A stretch of 64,000 nucleotides of DNA, taken from NCBI RefSeq assembly GCF_013181195.1, contig NZ_SMZP01000006.1, positions 1 to 64,000 on the forward strand, in the 5' to 3' direction. The notes below the pieces were generated by a model. The model ran no database searches, had not been told where the DNA came from, and saw nothing but the letters and a program-made list of their open reading frames with translations. Each line of letters starts with the position of its first letter. Position 1 is the stretch's first letter. The position numbers were made by a program, and so were the translations under genes. Source of the stretch: Caulobacter sp. RHG1 (GTDB taxonomy: Bacteria; Pseudomonadota; Alphaproteobacteria; Caulobacterales; Caulobacteraceae). This document shows, one piece after another, positions 8,830 to 17,674 of the stretch.

Positions 8830-10188
8830 GTGGAAGAAAAGTCCGAGAGCGCCGCGACGGGATGGCCGCCGCGCCGGATGGCCTACTTCGCCTTGGCTAT
8901 CCTGCTGCTGGCCTACGTCTTCTCGTTCATCGACCGGATCATCCTGTCGATGCTGGTCGGGCCGATCAAGGCCGACCTGAACCTGAGCGACACTCAGATC
9001 GCCCTGGTCAACGGCCTGGCCTTCTCGATGTTCTACGCGACCATGGGCCTGCCGCTGGGCTGGCTGGTCGACCGCACCTCGCGCAAGGGCGTGATCGCCG
9101 CCGGCATCGCCCTGTGGAGCCTGGTGACCGCGTTCTCGGGGCTGGCCAAGGATTTCGGCCATCTGTTCCTGGCTCGGATGGGCGTTGGTGTGGGCGAGGC
9201 GGCGCTGTCGCCGGGCGCCTATTCCATGATCGCCGATTACTTCCCGCCCAAGTCGCGCGGGCGAGCGATCGCCATCTATACGATGGGCGTGTCGCTGGGC
9301 TCGGGCCTGGCCTATCTGATCGGCGGCTTCCTGATCAGCTTCGCCAACAGCCAGGCGACGATCACCCTGCCGGTCCTGGGCGCGCTGGCCCCGTGGCGCT
9401 TCATCTTCATCGCCGTGGGCCTGCCGGGCCTGCTGGTCGCCCTGCTGATGCTGGCCGTGCGCGAACCGCCGCGCCGCCAGGGCGAGGGCGCGCAGGCCGA
9501 GGCCGGTCAAACCCAGAAAGAGACGAAAGCCTTCTGGGCCTTCATGAAGCGCCGCTGGGCCGTCGTGGCCGCCTACGTCTTCGGCTACGGCATGACCAAT
9601 GTGCCGTTCGCGGCCTTCCTGGCCTGGGGGCCGGCGTTCCTGGGGCGGCACCATCATCTGTCGCCCAAGGAGATCGGCCTGGCCCTGGGCTTCATCTTCC
9701 TGGGCCCCGCATGCCTGGGTCAGGTGGTCGGGGCGGCGGTGACCGACCGACGCTATGCCCGAGGCAAGCTCGACGCGCCGTTCCAGACGGGCCTGGTCTG
9801 CGCCGTGCTGCTGATCCCGTTCGCGGCCCTGATCACCCTGGCGCCGACCGCGCCGCTGAGCCTGCTGGCCCTGGCGGTCAGCGTCTTCCTGGTCTGCGCC
9901 TCGGTGGGCCACCAGGCGACCGTTGCGACCCTGATCTCGCCCAACCGCCTGCGCGGCCAGGTCTCGGCCTTCTACATCCTGATGCAGGGCGTGATCGGCG
10001 CGGCCGTGGTGCCGCTGGCCGTGGCCCTGATCAGCGACAAGGTCCTGCACGATCCCGGCAAGATCGGCCTGGCCATGGCCATCGTCGGCGTCGTCGGCGT
10101 GATCGCCGGCGCGATCGCCTTCGCCCTGGGGCTCAAGCCGCTGCGGCTGGCCCTGGCTCCCGTCACCTCTTCCATCGACCCGTCCTGA
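8830..10188 (+). CDS. MFS transporter (spinster-like / aromatic-acid type)
   Basis: A 452-residue, 12-TM major-facilitator protein. The first loop carries the family signature region (GLPLGWLVDRTSRKGVI), followed by FLARMGVGVGEAALSPGAYSMIADYF and PPKSRGRAIAIY. The GTG at 8830 is chosen because GGGGAG lies 7 bases upstream; a TTG at 8803 has no such site. It has a GntR-type box upstream and heads the transporter-LLM monooxygenase-hydrolase operon, so it is a good candidate for inner-membrane uptake of the aromatic substrate or an intermediate. The exact cargo is unknown. Confidence 0.9.
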   Translation: MEEKSESAATGWPPRRMAYFALAILLLAYVFSFIDRIILSMLVGPIKADLNLSDTQIALVNGLAFSMFYATMGLPLGWLVDRTSRKGVIAAGIALWSLVTAFSGLAKDFGHLFLARMGVGVGEAALSPGAYSMIADYFPPKSRGRAIAIYTMGVSLGSGLAYLIGGFLISFANSQATITLPVLGALAPWRFIFIAVGLPGLLVALLMLAVREPPRRQGEGAQAEAGQTQKETKAFWAFMKRRWAVVAAYVFGYGMTNVPFAAFLAWGPAFLGRHHHLSPKEIGLALGFIFLGPACLGQVVGAAVTDRRYARGKLDAPFQTGLVCAVLLIPFAALITLAPTAPLSLLALAVSVFLVCASVGHQATVATLISPNRLRGQVSAFYILMQGVIGAAVVPLAVALISDKVLHDPGKIGLAMAIVGVVGVIAGAIAFALGLKPLRLALAPVTSSIDPS

Positions 10189-10223
10189 GGGACGGCGCCG
10201 CGTATGTACCGAAAGGATCCAGC

Positions 10224-11348
10224 GTGAAGTTCGGCTTTTTCAATCTGATGCCGTGGCCCGGCTATCCCGAGCCGCCGCGCGTCTACCCGACGCCCAACAA
10301 GGACTACGACCCGATCAAGGGTCAGAAGCTCTATCACGACTATATCGACCTGCTCGTCCACGCCGAGGCCTGCGGCTTCGACTGGATCGGCTGCAACGAG
10401 CATCACTTCAGCCCCTACGGCCTGATGCCCAACTGCAACCTGATCGGCTCGATCCTGACCCGCGAGACCAAGGTCTCGAAGCTGGCCATGATCGGCAACC
10501 TGCTGCCGCTGTCCAACCCCATCCGCGTGGCCGAGGAATACGCCATGCTGGACGTGATGAGCGGCGGTCGCCTGATCGCGGGCTTCATGCGCGGCGTGCC
10601 GCACGAGTACATCGCCTACAACTCGCCTCCGGGCGAGAGCCGCGCCCGCCAGAAGGAAGCCGCCCAGCTGATCATCAAGTGCTGGACCGAGCCGGAGCCC
10701 TTCGGCTGGGAAGGCGAGTTCTTCCAGTTCAAGTCGGTGTCGATCTGGCCCAAGCCCATCCAGAAGCCCTATCCGACCATCCTGATGTCGGCCTCGAACG
10801 AGGAGTCGGCGGTGTTCGCCGGCGAGAGCAAGGCGATCATGGCCATGGGCCTGATCTCGGACATGGCCGTGGCCCGCAACAACGTCGACATCTTCCGCGA
10901 GACGGCCAAGAAGACCGGCTGGGAAGCGACTGACGACCACGTGATGATGGGCGCCAGCACCTGCATCTGCGAGACCGACGAAGAGGCCCATGAGGTCTTC
11001 GCCCAGGCGCTCGACTACTTCCACGGCACGCTGATGAAGCCGACGCTGGACGCGCTGAAGCTCGTTCTGCAGGCCGGCTACTTCAGCGCCCAGAAGGCCG
11101 GCGCCAGCTATGACAACCGGCTGGACAAGGTCACCGCCAAGAAGACGGTCCAGGAGATGATCGACGCCGGCTCGATCATCTGCGGCAGCCCCGAAAGCGT
11201 CGTGAAGCAGATCAAGCGCTTCCGCGACGAGCTGGGCGCGGGCCGCCTGAACATGAGCATGCAGATCGGCGACCTGCCGATCCCGGTCGTCAGGAAGGGC
11301 ATGGACCTGTTCCGCGACCGCGTCCTGCCGCAAGTGCGCGACCTGTAG
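10224..11348 (+). CDS. LLM-class flavin-dependent monooxygenase
   Basis: A 374-residue member of the bacterial luciferase-like superfamily (TIM barrel): KFGFFNLMPWPGYPEPPRVYP at the N-terminus, ACGFDWIGCNEHHFSPYG, LSNPIRVAEEYAMLDVMSGGRLIAGFMRG, and a C-terminal ICGSPESVVKQIKRF typical of the family. It needs reduced FMN from a separate reductase; an FMN reductase under the same type of operator is at 38669. The GTG start has AAAGGA six bases upstream. It lies between the MFS and hydrolase genes and probably makes an N- or C-oxygenation in the pathway; the substrate cannot be read from sequence. Confidence 0.9.
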   Translation: MKFGFFNLMPWPGYPEPPRVYPTPNKDYDPIKGQKLYHDYIDLLVHAEACGFDWIGCNEHHFSPYGLMPNCNLIGSILTRETKVSKLAMIGNLLPLSNPIRVAEEYAMLDVMSGGRLIAGFMRGVPHEYIAYNSPPGESRARQKEAAQLIIKCWTEPEPFGWEGEFFQFKSVSIWPKPIQKPYPTILMSASNEESAVFAGESKAIMAMGLISDMAVARNNVDIFRETAKKTGWEATDDHVMMGASTCICETDEEAHEVFAQALDYFHGTLMKPTLDALKLVLQAGYFSAQKAGASYDNRLDKVTAKKTVQEMIDAGSIICGSPESVVKQIKRFRDELGAGRLNMSMQIGDLPIPVVRKGMDLFRDRVLPQVRDL

Positions 11349-11359
11349 GAGCCGCCGTC

Positions 11360-12133
11360 ATGACTTTCGAACGCAAGCAGATCACGCTCTACACGGGCGA
11401 GCTGTCCTACTTCGTGGCCGGCGAGGGCGAGCCGCTGCTGTACCTGCACCCGGCCGGCGGCGCGCTGCTGACCGAGGTGGTCCAGGGGCTGGCCAAGTTC
11501 CGCAAGGTCTATGTGCCGATCCTGCCGGGCTTCGACGGGACGCCGCGCCACGCCGGCGTCGACACCGTCATCGACCTGGCCAATCTGGCGGCCGAGTTCG
11601 CGGCCCTGGTGATCGGCGAGGCTCCTGACGTGATGGGCGCCTCGTTCGGCGGCTGGATCGCGCTGTGGATGGCCGCGCGCCATCCCAAGGGCGTCGGTCG
11701 CCTGGTGCTGGAAGCCCCGGCCGGCCTGCGCTTCGGCATGGACGAGACCAGCCTGACGCCGGAACAGGCGCGGGCCAACCTGTTCGCCTATCCGGCCAAG
11801 GCCGCGGCGATCGCGCCGACCCGCGAGACGGCGATCGCCAATGGCCAGGCGTTCGGCGCCTACATGGCCGGCGTCTATGTCGACCAGGCCCTGGTCGAGA
11901 CCCTGCCGACCATCCAGGCCCACACCCTGGTGCTGATGGGCACGCTGGACGTCACGGTGCCGCCCGAGACGGGCTGGACCCTGGCGGGCAGCCTGCCGCA
12001 CGTGAACCTCAGCTACGTCTATGACGCGGCCCACGCGGCCCAGGTCGATCAGCCCGCAGCCTGCCTGCGGATGATCCGGCCGTTCCTGGAAAAAGGGGCG
12101 GCGTTCATCGTCGCCTCGCGCGAATACGCCTGA
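11360..12133 (+). CDS. Alpha/beta-fold hydrolase
   Basis: A 257-residue hydrolase with the oxyanion segment LLYLHPAGGAL and nucleophile elbow GASFGGW (Ser at about residue 97), then TLVLMGTLDVTVPPE with the acid and a near-terminal His in YDAAHAAQVDQP. It follows the LLM monooxygenase by 11 bp in the same operon and may hydrolyse its product. It is distinct from the CarC-like hydrolase at 19750. Substrate unknown. Confidence 0.88.
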   Translation: MTFERKQITLYTGELSYFVAGEGEPLLYLHPAGGALLTEVVQGLAKFRKVYVPILPGFDGTPRHAGVDTVIDLANLAAEFAALVIGEAPDVMGASFGGWIALWMAARHPKGVGRLVLEAPAGLRFGMDETSLTPEQARANLFAYPAKAAAIAPTRETAIANGQAFGAYMAGVYVDQALVETLPTIQAHTLVLMGTLDVTVPPETGWTLAGSLPHVNLSYVYDAAHAAQVDQPAACLRMIRPFLEKGAAFIVASREYA

Positions 12134-12162
12134 CGTTTTACCCCTTTTCGTCAGCGTTGCGG

Positions 12163-12195
12163 CGGCGCGGTCCAGTCCCAGGACCGCGCCGTTTT
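12163..12195 (+). terminator. Terminator after the MFS-LLM-hydrolase operon
   Basis: A perfect 11-bp stem CGGCGCGGTCC/GGACCGCGCCG with a 7-base loop is followed by TTTT. It sits between convergent genes and may serve both. Confidence 0.85.
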
Positions 12196-12202
12196 CTTGC
12201 GC

Positions 12203-13186
12203 CTAGTCCTCCGGCCGATCGGCGTAGCGGCGGGCCAGCACGGCGCAGACCATCAGCTGGATCTGGTGGAACAGCATCAGCGGCACGATCATCGGCCCGA
12301 CCACGGCGGCGGGAAACAGCAGGCCGGCCATCGGTACGCCCGAGGCCAGGCTCTTCTTGGAGCCGCAGAACACCAGGGTGATCTCGTCGGCCTTGGACAG
12401 GCCCGCGCGGCGGGCGATCAGGTTGGTCGCCGCCAGCGCGATGGCCAGGAGGGCGCAGTCCAGCACCAGGACCGTCGCCAGGTCGCCGGCGCCCATCTTG
12501 CGCCACAGGCCCTCGACCACGGCGGCGCTGAAGGCGGTGTAGACCACCAGCAGGATCGAGCCGCGATCGACCAGGGTCAGCACCTTCTTGTGGCGGTCGA
12601 CGAAGCCGCCGATCCACGGGCGCAGCAGGTGGCCGGCGACGAACGGGACCAGTAGCTGCAGCACGATCGATCCGGCCGCGCCGACCAGATCGCCGCCCTG
12701 GCCCTTGGCCCCCAGCAGCACGGCGGCCAGGATCGGGGTGACCACCACGCCCAGGATATTCGACAGCGACGCCCCGCAGATCGCCGCCGGCACGTTGCCG
12801 CGGGCGATGGCGGTGAAGGCGATCGACGACTGCACGGTCGAGGGCAGGATGCACAGATAGAGCAGGCCTGCGGCGAGGGTCGGATCCAGCAGCCAGGCCG
12901 GCGCGGCCTTGAAGCCCAGGCCGATGACCGGGAACAGCAGAAAGGTGCAGGCGAGCACCAGCAGGTGCAGCCGCCAGTGGCCGATGCCGGCCAGGATCGC
13001 CTCGCGCGACAGCTTGGCCCCGTGCAGGAAGAACAGCAGGGCGATGGCGATGTCGGTGACCGCGTTGGCGAGGGTCGCGGCGACGCCTCGGCAGGGCAGC
13101 AGCGAGGCCAAAATCACCGTGCCGACCAGGCACAGGGTGAAGTTGTCCGGACGCATGCGGGCCAGGGCGGACGAGAACTTGGACAC
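12203..13186 (-). CDS. Bile acid:sodium symporter (BASS/YfeH-like) family transporter
   Basis: A 327-residue membrane protein with about ten hydrophobic helices and BASS-family features: ALLFFLHGAKLSREAI, the ILPSTVQSSIAFTAIARGNVPAAI crossover region and VFCGSKKSLASGVPMA. The GTG at 13186 has GGAG seven bases upstream and removes a basic N-terminal tail that reads into the operator region. It is divergent from the gamma-glutamyltransferase-like gene with a perfect TTGTCATACAA box between them. A Na+-coupled organic-anion uptake role in the pathway is likely. Confidence 0.88.
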   Translation of the reverse strand: MSKFSSALARMRPDNFTLCLVGTVILASLLPCRGVAATLANAVTDIAIALLFFLHGAKLSREAILAGIGHWRLHLLVLACTFLLFPVIGLGFKAAPAWLLDPTLAAGLLYLCILPSTVQSSIAFTAIARGNVPAAICGASLSNILGVVVTPILAAVLLGAKGQGGDLVGAAGSIVLQLLVPFVAGHLLRPWIGGFVDRHKKVLTLVDRGSILLVVYTAFSAAVVEGLWRKMGAGDLATVLVLDCALLAIALAATNLIARRAGLSKADEITLVFCGSKKSLASGVPMAGLLFPAAVVGPMIVPLMLFHQIQLMVCAVLARRYADRPED

Positions 13187-13238
13187 GGGTTGCTCCGGGC
13201 GTGATCGATTGTTCAGCTTGGTCTTAGGCTGTGATTTT

Positions 13239-13249
13239 TTGTCATACAA
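13239..13249. promoter_or_regulatory. GntR-type operator TTGTCATACAA (BASS transporter / GGT-like)
   Basis: Perfect copy (reverse orientation) of the repeated dyad, placed between two divergent genes so it can serve both. Confidence 0.75.
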
Positions 13250-13306
13250 TCATATTGACGGCGTGCCGTGAGAGAGGCCTAGGTCGGACCTCCAGGAGGC
13301 GCCTTG

Positions 13307-15097
13307 ATGTTCACCACCCGACCCGAAATCCGCGGCACGTTCGGCGTCGTCGCCTCCACCCACTGGATCGCCTCGTCGGTCGGCATGTCGGTGCTGGAGA
13401 AGGGCGGCAACGCCTTCGACGCCGCCGCCGCCGTGGGTTTCGCCCTGCAGGTCGTCGAGCCGCACCTGTGCGGTCCGGCCGGCGAGGTCCCGATCATCTT
13501 CCACTCCGTCGAGACCGATCGTGTCGAGGTGCTGTGCGGCCAGGGCTCCGCGCCGGCCGCCGCCACGATCGAGGCGTTCAAGGCCCTGGGCCTGGACGCC
13601 GTGCCGGGCTCGGGCCTGCTGGCAGCGGTGGCGCCGGGCTCGTTCGGGGCCTGGCTGACGCTCGTGCGCGACCACGGCCGCCTGCGCCTGGCCGACGTGC
13701 TGGAGCCGGCCCTGGGCTATGCGCTGAACGGCCATCCGGTGCTGCCCGGCGTCTCGCGCGCCCTGGCCGAGCTGAAGGAGACCTTCCAGACCGAGTGGAA
13801 GAGCTCGGCGGCGATCTGGCTGCCCGGGGGCGAGGCGCCCGCACCGCAGTCGCTGTTCCGCAACCCAACCCTGGCGGCCACCTGGCAAAGGATCCTGGAC
13901 GAGGCCGGCGAGGGGACGCGCGAGCAGCAGCTCGATCGCGCCCTGGCCGCCTGGTACGAGGGCTTTGTCGCCGAGGCCATCGACCGCTTCTGCCGCGCCG
14001 AGCCCCTGATGGACTCCAGCGGCCGTCGCCATCGGGGCCTGCTGACCGGCCAGGACATGGCCGGCTGGCGGCCGACCTATGAGGCGCCGACCACCTTCGA
14101 CTATCACGGCTGGACGGTCTGCAAGACGCAGGCCTGGGGGCAGGGGCCGGTGCTGCTGCAGGCGCTGTCGCTGCTGAAGGGCTTCGACCTCTCGGCCATG
14201 GACCCCAACGGCGCCGACTTCGCCCACGTGGTGCTGGAGGCCGCCAAGCTCGCCTTCGCCGACCGCGAGGCCTATTACGGCGACCCCGATTTCGTCGACG
14301 TGCCGATCGAGACTCTGCTCAGCGAAGCCTATGCCGTCGAGCGTCGCAAGCTGATCGGCGACCGGGCTTCGGACGAGATCCGGCCGGGGATCCTGCCGGG
14401 CTTCGAGGACCAGGTCGCTCGCGCACTGGGCATGGTCAAGCCGGCGGACGGAACGGCGGGGGGCTTAGGGATCGGCGAGCCGACCATGGCCCACCTGAAG
14501 CCGACCCTGAAGCCCGGCGACACCGTCCATCTCGACGTCATCGACCGCTGGGGCAACATGGTCTCGGCCACGCCCTCGGGCGGCTGGCCGCAGTCGTCGC
14601 CGACCATTCCCGAGCTGGGCTTCGCGCTGAACACCCGCGCCCAGATGTTCTGGCTGGAGCCGGGGCTGCCCTCGAGCCTGGCGCCCGGCAAGCGCCCGCG
14701 CACGACCCTGACCCCGACCCTGGCCCTGCACGAGGGACGGCCGGCGCTGATCTGCGGCACGCCCGGCGGCGACCAGCAGGATCAGTGGCAGCTGGCCTTG
14801 CTCCTGCGCCGGATCCACCACGGGCTGGGCCTGCAGGAGGCCATCGACCTGCCGCTGTTCCACACCGTGCACTTCCCGTCGTCGTTCTATCCGCGCGAGG
14901 CCCTGCCGGGCGTGTCGGTGATCGAGGAGAGCGCCGGCGCGGCGGTGATCGCCGACCTGAAGGCGCGCGGCCATGACCTGCAGGTCGCCCCGGCCTGGTC
15001 GGCGGGGCGGCTGACGGCGGCCGAGCGGCGCGCCGACGGCCTGCTCAGCGCCGCGGCCACGCCGCGCCTGATGCAGGCCTATGCGGTGGGGAGATAG
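13307..15097 (+). CDS. Gamma-glutamyltransferase family hydrolase
   Basis: A 596-residue Ntn-hydrolase of the gamma-glutamyltranspeptidase family: N-terminal ASSVGMSVLEKGGNAFDAAAAVGFALQVVEP, then the autoprocessing site where Thr406 in GDTVHLDVIDR becomes the N-terminal nucleophile of the small subunit, followed by GNMVSATPSGG and CGTPGGDQQDQWQ. AGGAGG lies seven bases before the ATG. No obvious signal peptide is seen, so a cytoplasmic role is likely. In this context it may hydrolyse a gamma-glutamyl conjugate or another amide formed during catabolism. Its stop codon abuts the stop of the convergent ferredoxin gene with no intergenic base. Confidence 0.87.
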   Translation: MFTTRPEIRGTFGVVASTHWIASSVGMSVLEKGGNAFDAAAAVGFALQVVEPHLCGPAGEVPIIFHSVETDRVEVLCGQGSAPAAATIEAFKALGLDAVPGSGLLAAVAPGSFGAWLTLVRDHGRLRLADVLEPALGYALNGHPVLPGVSRALAELKETFQTEWKSSAAIWLPGGEAPAPQSLFRNPTLAATWQRILDEAGEGTREQQLDRALAAWYEGFVAEAIDRFCRAEPLMDSSGRRHRGLLTGQDMAGWRPTYEAPTTFDYHGWTVCKTQAWGQGPVLLQALSLLKGFDLSAMDPNGADFAHVVLEAAKLAFADREAYYGDPDFVDVPIETLLSEAYAVERRKLIGDRASDEIRPGILPGFEDQVARALGMVKPADGTAGGLGIGEPTMAHLKPTLKPGDTVHLDVIDRWGNMVSATPSGGWPQSSPTIPELGFALNTRAQMFWLEPGLPSSLAPGKRPRTTLTPTLALHEGRPALICGTPGGDQQDQWQLALLLRRIHHGLGLQEAIDLPLFHTVHFPSSFYPREALPGVSVIEESAGAAVIADLKARGHDLQVAPAWSAGRLTAAERRADGLLSAAATPRLMQAYAVGR

Positions 15098-15412
15098 CTA
15101 CGGCGTGACCCAGATCGCGCCGTCGGCGATCTCGATCGGATAGGTGCGCAGCTTCTGCTTGCAGGGCAGGCTGCACGCCTTGCCCGAGCGGACATTGAAG
15201 CTGCCGCCGTGCAGCGGACAGAAGATCACCTCGCCCTCCAGCCGGCCCTCGGACAGCGAGGCGATGGCGTGGGTGCACTCGTCGTCGACCGCCAGATAGT
15301 CGTCGCCGATCCGGCACAGGACGATCGGGTCCTGACCGTCGAGGTCGAAGCGGCGCATGTCGCCGTCGGCAAGGTCGTCGGCGGCGCAAAGGCGGATGGC
15401 GTCGGCGGTCAT
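15098..15412 (-). CDS. Rieske-type [2Fe-2S] ferredoxin (CarAc-like)
   Basis: A 104-residue soluble Rieske ferredoxin. The cluster ligands are Cys46-x-His48 (ECTHAIASLSEG) and Cys65-x2-His68 (CPLHGGSFNV), the arrangement of electron carriers for ring-hydroxylating oxygenases such as BphF and CarAc. It likely shuttles electrons from the reductase at 16532 to the oxygenase at 18587. The gene is divergent from the asparaginase-like gene, with a near-match GntR-type box between them. Confidence 0.92.
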   Translation of the reverse strand: MTADAIRLCAADDLADGDMRRFDLDGQDPIVLCRIGDDYLAVDDECTHAIASLSEGRLEGEVIFCPLHGGSFNVRSGKACSLPCKQKLRTYPIEIADGAIWVTP

Positions 15413-15475
15413 GTCGGTCGCTAAGTCCTGAAATCGACGAGAAAGCGCCTCGGAAGGCGTGCAAACAATGTCATA

Positions 15476-15486
15476 TTGTCATACAG
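15476..15486. promoter_or_regulatory. GntR-type dyad TTGTCATACAG (ferredoxin / asparaginase-like)
   Basis: One mismatch in the last position to TTGTCATACAA, in the divergent region between 15412 and 15550. Confidence 0.6.
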
Positions 15487-15549
15487 AAAATGCGACAAGC
15501 GGCAGGGGCGCCGCAAGCGTTTTTCCTCACGAATGACCGGAGATTGGGC

Positions 15550-16518
15550 ATGGGCCACATTCTGTTGCTCGACGCGGGCGGCACGATCACCTCACGGCCC
15601 AATGCCGACGGGGCCCTGGCCGCCAGCGACGCCGAAGACCGCCTGGCCGGTCTATTGCCCGAGGGCGCGCCGCTGGTGCGGGTGTGGCGGGTCCACAGCG
15701 GGCTGTCCGAGGCGATGAGCTTTTCCGACATGGCGTCCGTGGCCGCCGCCGTGGTCGAATCGCAGGCCCGGCCGCAGGTCGACGGCATCGTCGTCGCCCA
15801 CGGCACCGACGTGATGGAGGAGGTCGCCTTCCTGGTCGATCTGGTCGCCTCGGCCGACAAGCCCGTGGTCTTCACCGGCGCCCAGCGGGCGGCAGGGAGA
15901 GGGCGGTCCGACGGTCCCCGCAATCTGCGCGACGCGATCACCGCCGCGGCCTCGCCGGCCATGGTCCGGGCGGGGGTGGTCATCGCCTTCGCCGGCCGGC
16001 TGATTCCCGCCCGTCAGGCGGTGAAGATCCACACCAGCGACATGCGGGCCTTCCGGGCGCGCGATGGCGTCGAAGGGCGGGTGGTCGGCCGCTCGGTCCT
16101 GCCGCCGCCGGGACGCCGCGTCCGGCTCGCGCCCCTGCCGCTGATGACGCCGTCCGAGGCGGTCGAGCTGGTGGCGCTGGGGGCGGGTTCGGCCGCCCCG
16201 CTGATCGCCGCCGCGCCGGGACTGGGCCTCAAGGGCCTGGTGTTGTGCGCCCTGGGCCGCGGCAATGTCGGGCCCTCGGCGCTGGAAGCGGTCAAGGCGG
16301 CGATCGCGGCGGGACTGGTGGTGGTGGTCGCCTCGCGCTGTCCCGAGGGCGCCAGCGCGCCGGACTACGCCACGGGCCTGGCCTTGCAGAAGGCCGGCGC
16401 GATCTTCGCCGGCGACCTTGGGGCCAGCCAAGCCCGCATCGCCCTGGCGACCCTGCTGGCGACGCATGATCGGGACGCGGCGGTGGAGGCCTTCCGGCGG
16501 ATGGCCCAGGTTGCTTGA
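15550..16518 (+). CDS. Asparaginase/glutaminase family amidohydrolase
   Basis: A 322-residue type-I/II asparaginase-fold protein. Thr12 in LDAGGTIT is the expected nucleophile and the second triad is T86-D87 in VAHGTDVMEE, with VVFTGAQRAAG and SDGPRNLRDAI following. The ATG at 15550 has GGAG seven bases upstream; a longer frame starting at 15490 would run through the operator. No signal peptide, so it is cytoplasmic. Sitting in a ring-cleavage cluster with an aspartate dehydrogenase-like gene, it may release ammonia from an asparagine-like amide. True substrate unknown. Confidence 0.88.
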   Translation: MGHILLLDAGGTITSRPNADGALAASDAEDRLAGLLPEGAPLVRVWRVHSGLSEAMSFSDMASVAAAVVESQARPQVDGIVVAHGTDVMEEVAFLVDLVASADKPVVFTGAQRAAGRGRSDGPRNLRDAITAAASPAMVRAGVVIAFAGRLIPARQAVKIHTSDMRAFRARDGVEGRVVGRSVLPPPGRRVRLAPLPLMTPSEAVELVALGAGSAAPLIAAAPGLGLKGLVLCALGRGNVGPSALEAVKAAIAAGLVVVVASRCPEGASAPDYATGLALQKAGAIFAGDLGASQARIALATLLATHDRDAAVEAFRRMAQVA

Positions 16519-16531
16519 GAAAGGGGGCGGC

Positions 16532-17539
16532 TTAGCCGCCGGGGATATAGCGCTCGCAGCGGATGGCGGTCGGCGTCACGCCCTGGGCGTCCAGCCAGGC
16601 GCGGCTGGCTTCGATCATCGGTGGCGGGCCGCAGAGATAGTAGGCGGCGTCGGTGGCGACGTCGTCCGGCGTCAGCAGCGACAGCGCCGTGCCCAGCTGG
16701 GCGCGGTCGCCGCACTCGCCGCCCATTACGGCGGTGCGCACTTCCAGGTCGGGATTGTTGCGCGCCAGTTCGGCCAGCTCGGCCTCGTAGAACAGGTCGT
16801 CGGGTGTTGCGCAGCCAAAGCACAGCAGGGCCGGCCCTGAGGCCTCGCCCAGCTGGCGCAGGATCGAAACGGCCGGCGCCAAGCCCGTGCCGCCAGCCAG
16901 GAACACGTGGCGCTTGGCGCGGATGTCGTGGGCGAAGCTGCCCAGCGGACCGTGCAGGGTCACCCGGTCGCCGGCCTTGGCGCTGTCCGCCAGCCAGGTC
17001 GACATCATGCCATCCGGCACATGTCGGATCAGGAATTCCAGCCGCGCCTCGCCGCCGGTGGTGTGCGGCGCGCTGGCGATCGAATAGGCTCGGGCCTGGC
17101 GCGAGCCCGGCGGCCGCAGGCGCACATACTGGCCGCTCTGGAACACGAAGTCCTCGTCGTCCAGCGCCAGCACCAGGCGGTGGACGCTGGCGGCCACGCG
17201 CTCGACGCTGATCACCTGGGTCTGGTAGCGCGCGGGCGCCGAGGGGGCTGGCTCCAGGGCGTAAGGCAGCTGGAACGCCGCGTCGCCGCGCAGCCGGGTC
17301 ATGCAGGTGGCGCGCAGGCCGGCCGCGCACTCGGCGGGCGACAGCGGGGTAGGCGCGCCGGCGTCGAACTCGGTTTCGCCGTCGCACAGCTGGGCCACGC
17401 ACGCGCCGCACGATCCCGAGGCGCAGTCGTAGCGCAGCGGCGCGTCGATGGTCATCGCCGCTTCCAGCACCGTCTGGCCGGGCGCGACGACGAGCTCCAG
17501 CGTCTTACCGTCGGCGAACGTGAAGTGGGCGGCGTGCAT
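16532..17539 (-). CDS. Ferredoxin-NAD(P)H reductase component (CarAd/BenC-like)
   Basis: A 335-residue three-domain flavoprotein. An N-terminal plant-type [2Fe-2S] domain has ligands Cys39, Cys44, Cys47 (CASGSCGAC) and Cys79, then an FAD domain with RAYSIAS and an NAD domain with GGTGLAPAVSILRQ and YLCGPPPMIEA. This is the reductase of class IB/III Rieske oxygenases such as CarAd or BenC. The ATG at 17539 is preferred over a TTG at 17560, which would place the start next to the operator. It would pass NADH electrons to the Rieske ferredoxin at 15098. Confidence 0.92.
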   Translation of the reverse strand: MHAAHFTFADGKTLELVVAPGQTVLEAAMTIDAPLRYDCASGSCGACVAQLCDGETEFDAGAPTPLSPAECAAGLRATCMTRLRGDAAFQLPYALEPAPSAPARYQTQVISVERVAASVHRLVLALDDEDFVFQSGQYVRLRPPGSRQARAYSIASAPHTTGGEARLEFLIRHVPDGMMSTWLADSAKAGDRVTLHGPLGSFAHDIRAKRHVFLAGGTGLAPAVSILRQLGEASGPALLCFGCATPDDLFYEAELAELARNNPDLEVRTAVMGGECGDRAQLGTALSLLTPDDVATDAAYYLCGPPPMIEASRAWLDAQGVTPTAIRCERYIPGG

Positions 17540-17563
17540 GGCGGGCTCGAGGCTGATCAATCT

Positions 17564-17574
17564 TTGTATGACAA
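17564..17574. promoter_or_regulatory. GntR-type operator TTGTATGACAA (reductase side)
   Basis: Perfect copy of the dyad 25 bp before the reductase start, in the divergent region to the hydratase gene. Confidence 0.75.
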
Positions 17575-17641
17575 TAATACAAAAAATCAGCCGCGCAAGG
17601 ATTGGCGCCGTCGCGTCTCGCTGATAGGTCTGATTGCCAGT

Positions 17642-17652
17642 TTGTCATACAT
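17642..17652. promoter_or_regulatory. GntR-type dyad TTGTCATACAT (hydratase side)
   Basis: One mismatch in the last base. It lies 23 bp before the hydratase ATG; with the site at 17564 each divergent gene has its own box. Confidence 0.6.
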
Positions 17653-17674
17653 AATTTCATGCCTTGGGGGCCGA